The notes under the pieces: generated by a model | The model's input: only the letters and a program-made list of their open reading frames with translations | The model's database searches: none | Told to the model about the DNA's origin: nothing | Assembly: GCA_937895345.1 (NCBI GenBank) | Contig: CALAWP010000078.1 | Span: 71,543-135,542 of the forward strand | Source: an uncultured Paenibacillus sp. | GTDB lineage: Bacteria > Bacillota > Bacilli > Paenibacillales > Paenibacillaceae | Direction: 5' to 3' | DNA: 64,000 nt | Program-made: the position numbers and the translations under genes | In this document: one piece after another, positions 34,712 to 43,216 of the stretch | How the letters are laid out: the number at the start of each line of letters is the position of its first letter | Position numbering within the stretch: position 1 is the first letter of the stretch

Positions 34712-36622
34712 CTATACAAGCGAATAAATCCAGTAATAAAATTCGTTCCAGGCTCTCGTTTCTCCGGCCTGCGCATACTCCAGCCTGATCGTAATTTCCT
34801 GTTTGCCCGACGTATACGCCCCCGGTATGTCGAATTCGTCCTCCAGCCAGCGCTTGTATGGATTCCGGTCGGCATAATACCAGCTTCTTTCCGCCACGAG
34901 CGTCCCGTCCACGTAGACGCGCGCCTTGTGCCTCCCCGTCATCTGATCCGCTCTTCTTCGCAGCCTTACCCCTTTGTTGTTCGGGTCGACGGCGGCGATA
35001 AACTCGCTCCAGCCCTCGGTTTCGTGCCCCGTGTCCCGTACGGCCTTCGTATCCTCGCGGCCTTCGTAAAACGACTCCAGCGTATAATAGCCGCGGCTGC
35101 CGGACGATTTGTACTGATGGACGCCTTCCGACCGTTTATCCCCGATGTCGAGTTCATCCGTGAGTTTCATGCCGGGTTCGTCGACGCCGTAATAAAACAG
35201 CACGCCGGAATGCCGGAGGTACTGGTTGTTGTATTCCCCTGCTTCGATGCCGAATACGAGCTCGGAACGAAACGGATACCAGTCTCCGCTGCACAGCCTG
35301 ACCATCGACCAGGGATTGTCCGGCAGTCCGTCGTAGGCGCTGGAAGGATTCGTCTCCGGCGGCGTCGGAAATCCCCAGCCGTAGCAGATCCAGCTCTCCG
35401 AGCCGTCGCTTTCCACTTGCGGCGTACCGTTACCGTCAATGTAGACCCGCACGTCGCCTTCGCAGCTGATGATGCCCGGCGTCCGGGCAATGCCGGTAAC
35501 CAGCCCCGCCACAAGATGGCCTCTTCCTTCGATCCGTCCGATGATGCTGTCGGAGCCCGGCGTCGCCTTGGACGCGTAATAAGGCGTCGTACGGAAATAG
35601 CCGGTGCGACCTTCCTTGTACCATTCGTTGTATGCCGTCGCAGTCCGAATTTCCCAAGAGGCAAATCGCGCTTCCTCGGAGCCGCGGTTGATCAGCTCGA
35701 TGCGGGCTCCCTTCCAGAAGGGCATCGGAAAATAGTTGTACAGCCGGCCGTCCTCGCGCCGGCCGTGGGATAAGACGCCGATGGCGTTAAGCCCGAGCTC
35801 GTTGCCGAAGAAAGCGCCGACCGGACATTCGATGTCCGGACGACCGTTTCCGTCCCAATAAGCCCGGATCCATAGCCGGTTCAAGTCGAAGGCGGCGCTC
35901 GCCTCCGGCATCGCCATTATCGAGACGACGCTGCCGCAGCCCGTTTCGTCCAGCACCTCGACCGTTTCGCCGGGGCGAACGACAAGCGATTCGAAGGCAT
36001 GCGCCCTGGCCGGCACGGGCGGCTTCGGATCCGCCTTCCCCGCACCGTTCCACATATCGATCAGCCGGTCATAGCGTTCGAGACCGGTAAACGTCTCGAC
36101 GCCCGAGGCATCCGCATACGAGTGATAAACGACATGCCCCCAGCCGCCGTCGCCCTTGTTCGCCCCTTTCAAGCGCAGGCTGGACGTAATTTTGCAAGAT
36201 TGAGCAAACGGCATCGGAACGAAGCTGCGAACGACGCGAATCGGTCCCCTTCCGTTGTCGTCCGGGCCCCAATACGCATCCGCCAGCGGCTTCACGAACG
36301 GATGCTTGCTTCCGAATTCCGAAGGCTTGATTTCAAAGCGGGGAGAGGATTCTCCGTCAAAATAAAACCGGAACAGCGGTTCCTCGCTTTCGGGATACCG
36401 GTGCTGAACAAAGTTGTAGATGCAGCCCGGACCTTCCGCATCGAAGATGACCCATTCTCCGTCTTGTTCATACAGCCACCAGTCCCAGTCGGCATTATGA
36501 CCCTGCTTGTCGATGCTGCCTTCGTAGCGGACCTGAACGCCGTCCTTCAGCAACGGCAGCCATTCGAACCTTTCCATGCTCGCAAGCCCTTTCGGCTGCG
36601 GTACTTCCTCTCTCGTCGGCAC
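34712..36622 (-). CDS. DUF2961 (GH172-like) protein
   Basis: A large cytoplasmic protein of about 636 residues. It has the DUF2961 core: FDAEGPGCIYNFVQHRYP, FRFYFDGESSPRFEIKPSEF, SFVPMPFAQSCKITSS, then YNYFPMPFWKGARIELINRG and ELDIGDKRSEGVHQYKSS. Characterised DUF2961 members (GH172) cleave alpha-D-fructofuranosides or alpha-D-arabinofuranosides. The GTG at 36622 follows GGAGGG and replaces a longer frame whose first 93 codons belong to the regulator relic. It is the last gene of the catabolic gene set, 437 bases after the lactonase gene. Substrate is inferred only from the family and the isomerase in the operon. Confidence 0.85.
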   Translation of the reverse strand: MPTREEVPQPKGLASMERFEWLPLLKDGVQVRYEGSIDKQGHNADWDWWLYEQDGEWVIFDAEGPGCIYNFVQHRYPESEEPLFRFYFDGESSPRFEIKPSEFGSKHPFVKPLADAYWGPDDNGRGPIRVVRSFVPMPFAQSCKITSSLRLKGANKGDGGWGHVVYHSYADASGVETFTGLERYDRLIDMWNGAGKADPKPPVPARAHAFESLVVRPGETVEVLDETGCGSVVSIMAMPEASAAFDLNRLWIRAYWDGNGRPDIECPVGAFFGNELGLNAIGVLSHGRREDGRLYNYFPMPFWKGARIELINRGSEEARFASWEIRTATAYNEWYKEGRTGYFRTTPYYASKATPGSDSIIGRIEGRGHLVAGLVTGIARTPGIISCEGDVRVYIDGNGTPQVESDGSESWICYGWGFPTPPETNPSSAYDGLPDNPWSMVRLCSGDWYPFRSELVFGIEAGEYNNQYLRHSGVLFYYGVDEPGMKLTDELDIGDKRSEGVHQYKSSGSRGYYTLESFYEGREDTKAVRDTGHETEGWSEFIAAVDPNNKGVRLRRRADQMTGRHKARVYVDGTLVAERSWYYADRNPYKRWLEDEFDIPGAYTSGKQEITIRLEYAQAGETRAWNEFYYWIYSLV

Positions 36623-36647
36623 TGTGCGCCCTCCATCCATGTATCGA

Positions 36648-36901
36648 TTATCCGATGCCGGCGAACCGGCAGCCCGGCCGCGGCCCGGAGCCGCCGGACG
36701 TCCTTCGCTGGCGGCGGAACTCGTTCGGATTGCAGCCCGCAATCCGTTTGAACACTTTGCTGAAATAGGTATATTCCGGCGAAAATCCGACCTTTGCGGC
36801 AATGTCGCCGCAACCTCCATATCGAACCGCGGCCAGGCGACCTGACGGCGCAGCCCGAAGCGGGCCAGCGATTCGTCTTCCACAATCGCAACCTTGTACA
36901 C
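36648..36901 (-). pseudogene. relic of a second YesN-type response regulator with internal deletion
   Basis: The start is intact: GGAGG, a GTG at 36901 and MYKVAIVEDESLARFGLRRQ, the first strand and acidic pocket of a receiver domain. After about 30 residues the sequence jumps, with a frame change near 36810, to DIAAKVGFSPEYTYFSKVFKRIAG and NPNEFRRQ, the end of an AraC HTH domain. About 500 codons including the phospho-acceptor Asp and first HTH are missing. Compare AAEVGFSPEYTYFSKVFKKVTG in the intact yesN. A short match, GTTGCGGC versus ATTGCCGC, lies at the junction. Confidence 0.85.
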
Positions 36902-36922
36902 GATGCCGCCTCCTTCCGTTCG

Positions 36923-37012
36923 TCACGTCTCGACGACCGGCAGCTTCCCGAAGCCGCAGCGGTAAGGCTCGCCGGTAAAAAAGACGGCCTTCTTCCCGCC
37001 CATGTTGCCCAT
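36923..37012 (-). other. 29-codon ORF, possible remnant of a dehydrogenase gene
   Basis: The frame reads MGNMGGKKAVFFTGEPYRCG then FGKLPVVET and stop. It resembles the first 30 residues of zinc alcohol dehydrogenases, which open with a KAVVFTGP-like strand and a VPVPE-like end. No continuation is found. It lies in the gap between the lactonase gene and the regulator relic, and GGAAG precedes it. It may be a decayed fragment or a real small peptide; the codon choice does not decide. Confidence 0.35.
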
Positions 37013-37059
37013 GTCTTCCGGGAACCGCTTGCAAGTCGGCGATTTCGCTGTCAGGCCAT

Positions 37060-38013
37060 TCAACGGCCGCGGAAACGAAATGCCCGCGCCGGATTGCCGA
37101 TCATCAGCTTGCTCAGCTGGCGCTCCGTCGCTCCGCAGCGGCGAAGCAGCGGCAGGAACGATGCGGCGATATGGGTAAGCCCGATCGTTCCCCCATAGGC
37201 GCGAAGCCGGGCGCGCGTCGTATCCAGCCCCGCCAGCAGCCGGTCCTCCCAGCCCGCCTCCAGCATCCCCGCGATCCAGCGGGCTTCCTCTTCGTCGCTG
37301 TGATACTTGTATCGCCCGATCGTGTCGTATTCCAGATAAACGCCGCGCTCCAGCAGTTTGCGGTGGATGTCCGGACGGTCCAGCTTTCGGTCGAGATGGC
37401 AAATGATGATGCCGTCGGGAGGCACCCCCTCGCCGATATAATAATTGCTCAGCCATTCCGCCTGCTCCGCCGACTCGACATGGCACAGAAGCGGAGCGCC
37501 CGTCTCGAGCGCGGCGGCGGCGGCGGCGCGAAACCATCGTTTGTCGGGATCGTTGATCCTCTCTTCGTCGACGGCGGTCTTCAAGACGCCCGCCCTTGCC
37601 GAAATCCGCTCTCCCGGCTCCGCACGGTCCGTTCCGACGTGCATGCCCTTCGTCAATTCGCCAACGAACAGCTCGCGCAGCTCCGACTCGGCGAAGCGGC
37701 GAATCCAATGCCGCTCGCCGTACATCGCGAACTTATGAAAGCCGGTCGATGCGGCAATGTGAACGCCGGACAGCTCCGACGCGCGGACAAGCTCCGCTTC
37801 CATCCGGCCGCAGCCAAGCGGCTGGGCGTCCACAACCGCCCGCCCGCCGGCGGCGTAAAATTGACGAAGCTCGGCCAGCGTCAAATCGAAATCGTCGATG
37901 CGCAAATCCGGGTGAATTTCCGCCGGTCGTCCCGGCGCCAAAAACAAATGCTCGTGACTATGGCAAAATCCGAGCCGCTCCGGCGGCACCGGACCAAGAA
38001 CCGTTTGAATCAA
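37060..38013 (-). CDS. phosphotriesterase-family metal hydrolase (possible sugar lactonase)
   Basis: A 317-residue amidohydrolase of the phosphotriesterase/Php group. The first metal pair is in GFCHSHEHLFLAPG, further ligands in CHVESAEQAEW and CHLDRKLDRPD, and the last Asp in LAGLDTTRARL. Instead of the carboxylated Lys, the middle strand carries ISARAGVLKTAVDEE, which offers the usual Lys. Related enzymes hydrolyse sugar or homoserine lactones. In an operon with dehydrogenases a lactonase role is attractive but unproven. TTG start at 38013, eight bases after AAGGGGG. Confidence 0.85.
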   Translation of the reverse strand: MIQTVLGPVPPERLGFCHSHEHLFLAPGRPAEIHPDLRIDDFDLTLAELRQFYAAGGRAVVDAQPLGCGRMEAELVRASELSGVHIAASTGFHKFAMYGERHWIRRFAESELRELFVGELTKGMHVGTDRAEPGERISARAGVLKTAVDEERINDPDKRWFRAAAAAALETGAPLLCHVESAEQAEWLSNYYIGEGVPPDGIIICHLDRKLDRPDIHRKLLERGVYLEYDTIGRYKYHSDEEEARWIAGMLEAGWEDRLLAGLDTTRARLRAYGGTIGLTHIAASFLPLLRRCGATERQLSKLMIGNPARAFRFRGR

Positions 38014-38026
38014 GACGCATGCCCCC

Positions 38027-39820
38027 TTACTTCCCGTAGAGCGGGCCGTAAGCGGCGCATGCGCGGAAATCGGCTCCCTCCAAATCTTTAGTGCCGAAGG
38101 CGCTCCAGGCGCTCGGGCGGAATATCCGCTTGGCGCTTACGTTGTGCATATGGACCGGAATGCGCAGCATGCTGGCCAGCGTAATGAGTTCGGCCCCGAT
38201 ATGGCCGCAGCTGACCGCGCAATGGTTGGAGCCCCAATGCTCCATGACCGTATACGTTTCGCCGAAGACGGGATCTCCTTCGACGAGAATGGGCGCGAAC
38301 CAGGTTGTCGGCCACGTCGGCGTCGTGCGCCGGTCGAGCTTGTCGTGCACCTCGGCGGGCAGCTCGATCGTATAGCCTTCCGCCAGCTGCAGCACCGGAC
38401 CGACGCCTTCGACCAAATTCAGCCGCGCCATCGTCGCCGGCATGCCGCCTCGCGTCACGAAATCGGTGGAATGGCCTCCCCCGGCAAATTGATCCATGTA
38501 CGTCGGACGCCATAACGTCGCCTCCAGGCAGCGCTCGATTTCCTCCTCCGTAATTTCCCAATGCGGCTTCATGGCGGGCTTGCCGTCCTTCGTTTGTTCG
38601 CCGGTGCCGTCCAGCGCGGCCGGTCCGGAATTGATCAGGTGAAGGATGCCGTCCGCCGCCCGCCCTTCCAATCGGTAACCCGTTTCCCGTTCCACGGCTT
38701 CAGGGCTCCAGTACGTGCGGACGTCGGCGAAAATTTGCGCCGCATGCGTCAAATAATGACTGAACAGCATCGTAATCGCATTCAGGTTGTCGTTTTCCGT
38801 AGCGACAATATAAGGCTCCCGCGCACCGTTCCAATCGAAGGAGCTGTTCAGCACCGCCTCGAGAAAATCGGCGCTCGGCCAATGGTCGGTCCATTCCCGC
38901 TGGCCCTGGAAGCCGGAAGCGGCCGCATTGTACCCATAAGCCTCTTCTTCGAAGCCCAATTCGGCAAGCTTCGGATTGCCGATCATCAGGTCGCGGACGA
39001 TGAGCGCCATTTGGACGGCCGTCTCCCAATTTTTGTCCTTCTGCCCGTCCGGAATGGCCATGTCCGCCGGATTCGGGTCGGGGCCGATGCGGCATTTGGC
39101 GCGCACCCAGGCGAGCGCGCGCTCGAATTCCTCCGCGTCGTAAATCCGCCGCTCGATGCGCCGCGCCACCTCGGTCATGTCGACGTAACCGTTTGTCATG
39201 CCCAAATAGTTTTGATAAAACGAGTCGTCAACGATGCAGCCTGCGATGCCCATCGACACGGAGCCGATCGACAGATAAGATTTGCCCTTCATTAAGGCGA
39301 CCGCAAGACCGGCGCGCGCAAACTGCAGCAGCTTCTCCTGCACGTCGTCCGGAATCGTCACATCGTCCAAATTTTGGACATGCCGCCCATAAATTTTGAA
39401 TGCGGGCAGACCTTTCTGGTTATGCGCCGCATGGAGGGCGCCCATGTAGACGGCCCCCGGGCGTTCCGTCCCGTTAAAGCCCCAGATCGCATGCGGCAGC
39501 GTCGGATTCGTCTCCATCGTCTCGAGCGGGTAACACCAGCCGAGCGCGACGGTAACGATGACGCCGACGCCTTCCCGGGCAAACCGGTCCGCGCAATTCG
39601 CCGCTTCCTTCATGCCGGAAATGCAGACGTCGTTCACGACGCATGCCACGGGAGACCCGTCCGGATAACGCAATCGTTCGGAGAGCAACTTGGCGGCGTT
39701 CTCCGCGAGCCGCATCGTTTGTTCCTTCAACGCCTCTTTGACGAGCTTGCGCCGGTCGATGATCGGCCGAATGCCGATCTTCGGAAAGCCGCCCTCGTAC
39801 CGGTGTTTCAAATCTGCCAT
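38027..39820 (-). CDS. fucI: L-fucose isomerase (also D-arabinose isomerase)
   Basis: Ketol isomerase of 597 residues aligned over its whole length with E. coli FucI: PKIGIRPIIDRRK, IWGFNGTERPGAVYMGALHAAHNQKG, KGKSYLSIGSVSMGIAG and YNAAASGFQGQREWTD. The metal ligands fit Glu342 (VATEND), Asp366 (FADVRTYW) and His533 (WGSNHC), equivalent to E. coli 337, 361 and 528. The enzyme converts L-fucose to L-fuculose and D-arabinose to D-ribulose. No fuculose-phosphate aldolase is encoded nearby, so D-arabinose is a serious candidate. ATG follows GGGAGG. Confidence 0.93.
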   Translation of the reverse strand: MADLKHRYEGGFPKIGIRPIIDRRKLVKEALKEQTMRLAENAAKLLSERLRYPDGSPVACVVNDVCISGMKEAANCADRFAREGVGVIVTVALGWCYPLETMETNPTLPHAIWGFNGTERPGAVYMGALHAAHNQKGLPAFKIYGRHVQNLDDVTIPDDVQEKLLQFARAGLAVALMKGKSYLSIGSVSMGIAGCIVDDSFYQNYLGMTNGYVDMTEVARRIERRIYDAEEFERALAWVRAKCRIGPDPNPADMAIPDGQKDKNWETAVQMALIVRDLMIGNPKLAELGFEEEAYGYNAAASGFQGQREWTDHWPSADFLEAVLNSSFDWNGAREPYIVATENDNLNAITMLFSHYLTHAAQIFADVRTYWSPEAVERETGYRLEGRAADGILHLINSGPAALDGTGEQTKDGKPAMKPHWEITEEEIERCLEATLWRPTYMDQFAGGGHSTDFVTRGGMPATMARLNLVEGVGPVLQLAEGYTIELPAEVHDKLDRRTTPTWPTTWFAPILVEGDPVFGETYTVMEHWGSNHCAVSCGHIGAELITLASMLRIPVHMHNVSAKRIFRPSAWSAFGTKDLEGADFRACAAYGPLYGK

Positions 39821-39842
39821 GACTTTTCCTCCCGTCTTTCGC

Positions 39843-40694
39843 TTAGGTCTGCAGGCCGTGCTTCTTCATCAATCCTCTGACGAACGCCACGCCCTCCCGG
39901 ACGAGCGTATCTCCGTCCGGCGCGAGCTGCCGCCATACCCAGGTTTTCATGTTGTCGGTGACGTCGACGAACGATTCGAGCGCGGCATAGCCGGAATAAT
40001 TCAACTCGCCCAGCGCGCGGAAAATGTCGTCCCAATGAACAAGTCCCGTTCCCGGAATGCCCCGGTCGTTCTCGCACAGATGGTAGTGGATTAAATCCTC
40101 GCCGGCTTCTATCGTCGCATCGTAGAAGCTTTTTTCCTCGATGTTCATATGGTACGTGTCGAGATGAATGCGGATGTTCGGCTCGCCGATCATCGCTTTC
40201 AGCTTTTTCGCCTGTCCGCAGGTGTTGATCAAATTCGATTCGTAGCGGTTGACCGGCTCGATGCCGATTTGAACGCCGTATTCGCGGCCGACCTTGGCCG
40301 CTTCGCGGAGCCCTTCCGCCGCCAGCTCCCATTCGCGCTCCGCCGGCCGGCGGTTCGTCTCCTTGACGTGCTCGGAATAGACGACGCCGGAAAAGCTTGT
40401 CTTGCCGATGGCGGCGGTCGCCCGCACGCAAGCTTTCAAGTAAGCGATCCCGTTGGCGCGAATATCCGGATCGGGACTGGTAATGTCGGTGCCGCGAAGC
40501 AGCACCGTCGACGTGACGGCATCCGTTCCCGCGTCCCGCAGCCGCTTCTTAACCGCTTCGGTGTCAAAGGCGTCCAGCGTCATGAGCGGAATTTCAATAA
40601 AGTCCAGCCCGAGCTTGACCGTACGGTCGATCAAATCCAGCGTTCCGTTGTTCCATTCCGAGCACCAGGCGTACGCGTGTATGCCGAGTTTCAT
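39843..40694 (-). CDS. sugar 3-epimerase/isomerase, TIM-barrel (xylose isomerase-like)
   Basis: A 283-residue protein of the AP-endonuclease-2/xylose isomerase-like fold, close in design to D-tagatose/D-psicose 3-epimerases. Segments are MKLGIHAYAWCSEWN, the metal Glu in IGIEPVNRYESNLI, Asp/His in IHLDTYHMNIEE, His in IHYHLCENDRG and the last Glu in YAALESFVD. Related proteins include epimerases and, in apiose catabolism, a decarboxylase. Start at 40694 overlaps the stop of the dehydrogenase gene upstream (ATGA). Confidence 0.85.
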   Translation of the reverse strand: MKLGIHAYAWCSEWNNGTLDLIDRTVKLGLDFIEIPLMTLDAFDTEAVKKRLRDAGTDAVTSTVLLRGTDITSPDPDIRANGIAYLKACVRATAAIGKTSFSGVVYSEHVKETNRRPAEREWELAAEGLREAAKVGREYGVQIGIEPVNRYESNLINTCGQAKKLKAMIGEPNIRIHLDTYHMNIEEKSFYDATIEAGEDLIHYHLCENDRGIPGTGLVHWDDIFRALGELNYSGYAALESFVDVTDNMKTWVWRQLAPDGDTLVREGVAFVRGLMKKHGLQT

Positions 40695-41635
40695 CGCGAT
40701 ATCCCCCCGCTTAAAAATTGAATGACGTGCTCCGAAGCCATAACTCCCATGTTGTCGACCGCATTCACCGTGGAAGCGGCGCAATGGGAGCCGATGACAA
40801 TATTGTCCAGACTCAGCATTTCGGTATTGTCGGGCGGCTCCTGCTCGAACACGTCGATGCCCGCGCCCCATATCCGTCCGTTACGCAGCGCTTCGTACAA
40901 CGCCCGCTCGTCGATCAGACCGCCTCTGGCCGTATTGACGAGCACCGCCGCCGGCTTCATAAGCGCCAGCTCCCTGCCGCCGATCATATGGCGGGTCGAC
41001 GGCATAAGCGGCACATGCAGCGATACAAAATCCGATTCGGCCAGCAGCGCGTCCAGGGAAGCCGCGTACGTCACTCCGTGTTCGGCCGCGAACGCTTCGT
41101 CCCGCCGGTCGTCGTACGCCAGGACGTTCATCCCGAAGCCCGCCGCCCTGCGGGCGACGGCTTTGCCGATATGGCCGAGCCCGACCAGCCCCAGCGTCCG
41201 GCCGTACACGTCGACTGTCGTCGGCTTCGTCCAGTCGCCGAGCCTGCATGCCGCATCGATGTTCACTACCCTGCGCGCGGCCGCCAGCATGAGCGCGAAG
41301 GCGTAGTCGGCAACCGCTTCCGTATTGGCGCCTGCGCTTGTCATCACCGGAATGCCCCGCTCGGCGGCGTATTCGGTATCGATGTTGTCCGTGCCGACGC
41401 CGTATTTGGCGATGATCTTTAATTTGCCCGCTTCCTTCAGCACTTCGCGGTCGAGCGGATCTACGCCGACGATGACGGCGTCGGCGTCCCGAATTTGCCG
41501 TCTCATTTCGTCTTTGGTCAAGATGCGGCCGTGCGGATTCAGCACCACCTCGAATCCGCTCGCCTTCAGCATGTCGACCGGCGCCGCGCTGATCTTCCCG
41601 AAGGATCGGGGCGTCACGAGCACTTTTGGTCCCAT
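40691..41635 (-). CDS. D-isomer-specific 2-hydroxyacid dehydrogenase (PGDH-like)
   Basis: NAD-dependent dehydrogenase of 314 residues. Nucleotide-binding GLVGLGHIGKAVARRAAGFG, catalytic Arg in NTARGGLIDERAL, Glu in GIDVFEQEPP and His in GSHCAAST. It lacks the regulatory ACT domain of biosynthetic SerA and so is a catabolic type; the substrate would be a 2-hydroxyacid or 2-keto acid of the pathway. ATG at 41635, ribosome binding site GGAGG. Confidence 0.9.
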   Translation of the reverse strand: MGPKVLVTPRSFGKISAAPVDMLKASGFEVVLNPHGRILTKDEMRRQIRDADAVIVGVDPLDREVLKEAGKLKIIAKYGVGTDNIDTEYAAERGIPVMTSAGANTEAVADYAFALMLAAARRVVNIDAACRLGDWTKPTTVDVYGRTLGLVGLGHIGKAVARRAAGFGMNVLAYDDRRDEAFAAEHGVTYAASLDALLAESDFVSLHVPLMPSTRHMIGGRELALMKPAAVLVNTARGGLIDERALYEALRNGRIWGAGIDVFEQEPPDNTEMLSLDNIVIGSHCAASTVNAVDNMGVMASEHVIQFLSGGISR

Positions 41636-41657
41636 TGGCTTCCCGCCTCCTTCCGGC

Positions 41658-42239
41658 TCAGCTCCACTTCGGATTGTCGATGACGGCCGGCTCCCCGTTC
41701 CGCTCGACGACAATACGGCGGAAGCCCTTCGTTTCGATCGACCCGTAATCGTGCCCCGCATCCGCCCGGAATACGTAAAACGTGATCAGCGGCTCGGTGC
41801 CCGTATTGATGCTCCGGTGCGCGTATCTTCCCGGCACGTAAACGGCCCTGCCCGGCGTGAAGGGCTCCGCCGCCCACTCGCCCTCCGGATTTTCCATCAG
41901 CATCAGCCCTTGGCCGCCGATGCAGTAATACACTTCCGCGGTATCCAATATCGTGTGGAAATGCCCTTTGGTCATGTAATATTCGTCCCCCACCTTGCCG
42001 GGATAAACGATGCTCGTGCCGAATGCGAGGTTGCCTTCCGATTCCTTGACGCCCAAATCGTAAAATTCATACAACAGCGGATCCTCGCTTTGCAGCATTC
42101 GCTCCAGCGCGGTATCGTCCGCATACATCCCTTTCATGGCGGACAATCGGCGTTTGATTGAAGGCTCCGTATCCGACAGCCCGCCGGTCAGGCTGAAATA
42201 AACGGAAAACGGGTCGCTTCTCATTCCTTTCGATGCCAT
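41658..42239 (-). CDS. cupin-type glucose-6-phosphate isomerase family protein
   Basis: A 193-residue cupin with the archaeal phosphoglucose isomerase signature: GTSIVYPGKVGDEYYMTKGHFH, AEVYYCIGGQGLMLME and VPGRYAHRSINTG, giving the His, His, Glu and His metal ligands. In euryarchaea this fold interconverts glucose-6-P and fructose-6-P. Inside a bacterial sugar operon it more likely isomerises the pathway's own sugar or sugar phosphate. GGAGGAAGAG precedes ATG 42239. Confidence 0.87.
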   Translation of the reverse strand: MASKGMRSDPFSVYFSLTGGLSDTEPSIKRRLSAMKGMYADDTALERMLQSEDPLLYEFYDLGVKESEGNLAFGTSIVYPGKVGDEYYMTKGHFHTILDTAEVYYCIGGQGLMLMENPEGEWAAEPFTPGRAVYVPGRYAHRSINTGTEPLITFYVFRADAGHDYGSIETKGFRRIVVERNGEPAVIDNPKWS

Positions 42240-42258
42240 ATCGCTCTTCCTCCTCTTG

Positions 42259-43209
42259 TCAGGACTGCGGTTGCCCGGTTTGCAGCCGCAGGGCAATCGC
42301 TTCCAGTCTCTTGAACGTTTCATGGCCGATTTCCATATGGAAAACGTCCTGCATCACTTGCGTCCAGCCGTGCAAAAAATAAATCCATCCGTCTTCGACA
42401 TGCAAAGCGCGCGCTTCCTGCTGCCGGCGCGCCTGCTGCAGAAACAGCAGGTCTCCGCGGTAGTTGAGCTCCCAGACAAGGCTGCCGCCCGGAAATACGG
42501 CGTCGTCGGTCAGCGGCGAGCCCGGGCGGTCCTTGCCCAGCCCGGTGGCGTTGACGACGAGCGAATGCTCCGGCAGCCTCCGGAGCACGGCGTCGTTGTC
42601 GGCCGGCCCGGGACTAAGCACAAATTCGAATTGCGTCGGCGTATCGAGCTTGCCGAGCAGCGCCTTCGCCGAATCGAGCCGCGCCTGGCTTCGGTTGCTT
42701 ATCATAATTTTGCGGGGGACGTTCGTTCCGCGTTCTTGACGCGTCAAGTACGAGCTGATCGCCAGCGCGCTGCCGCCGGCTCCCATGAGAAAGACCTCGC
42801 CGTCCTTTTCCCAGAATCGCTCGGGCACGAACGCTTCCATCGCCAAGCCGCTGGAAATCGGATCTTTGGCCTTGCCGGCCAGACGGTCTCCAACCTTGGA
42901 AATGGAAGACAGCTCCTCGAACATCAAGGCGTATTCGTCCAAGTCGTCGAACAGATCGTTCGCCGCGCGGTACAAGTCGATTTTGTGCGTCGTGACGAGC
43001 GCGCCAAGCGCATTCGGATCGCGTTTAATAAACGATACGGCTTCTCGGTACAGCTCCGCCTCGGCATGGATCGGGAGATCGATGCCGCGAATGCGGGCGC
43101 CGAGTCCCAGCTCCTCCGCCCAAAGCGGGAACAGCTTCATGATCGACGATTGTCCGGTCGTTACTCCGATAAAATAAAATGTCGGTTTGTCGTTAGCCTT
43201 GTAAGTCAT
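42259..43209 (-). CDS. shikimate dehydrogenase-like (AroE/YdiB superfamily) protein
   Basis: A 316-residue protein with the AroE fold. The N-terminal substrate domain contains GALVTTHKIDLYRAA (the Lys equivalent of the AroE catalytic Lys) and the NAD(P) loop is FLMGAGGSALAIS, followed by MISNRSQARLDSA and NATGLGKDRPGSP. It is longer and more divergent than the biosynthetic AroE and is embedded in a sugar operon, so a polyol or sugar acid is more likely than shikimate. ATG preceded by AAAGGATGAG. Confidence 0.8.
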   Translation of the reverse strand: MTYKANDKPTFYFIGVTTGQSSIMKLFPLWAEELGLGARIRGIDLPIHAEAELYREAVSFIKRDPNALGALVTTHKIDLYRAANDLFDDLDEYALMFEELSSISKVGDRLAGKAKDPISSGLAMEAFVPERFWEKDGEVFLMGAGGSALAISSYLTRQERGTNVPRKIMISNRSQARLDSAKALLGKLDTPTQFEFVLSPGPADNDAVLRRLPEHSLVVNATGLGKDRPGSPLTDDAVFPGGSLVWELNYRGDLLFLQQARRQQEARALHVEDGWIYFLHGWTQVMQDVFHMEIGHETFKRLEAIALRLQTGQPQS

Positions 43210-43216
43210 CGCCCGC

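Noticed and set aside
36623..36901. N-terminal response-regulator domain fused to DUF2961
   Set aside because: The fusion comes from chance frame continuity through a deleted regulator gene; DUF2961 has its own GGAGGG and GTG at 36622.
42259..43209. Calling this gene the biosynthetic aroE
   Set aside because: Sequence and length diverge from AroE and the gene is embedded in a sugar operon.
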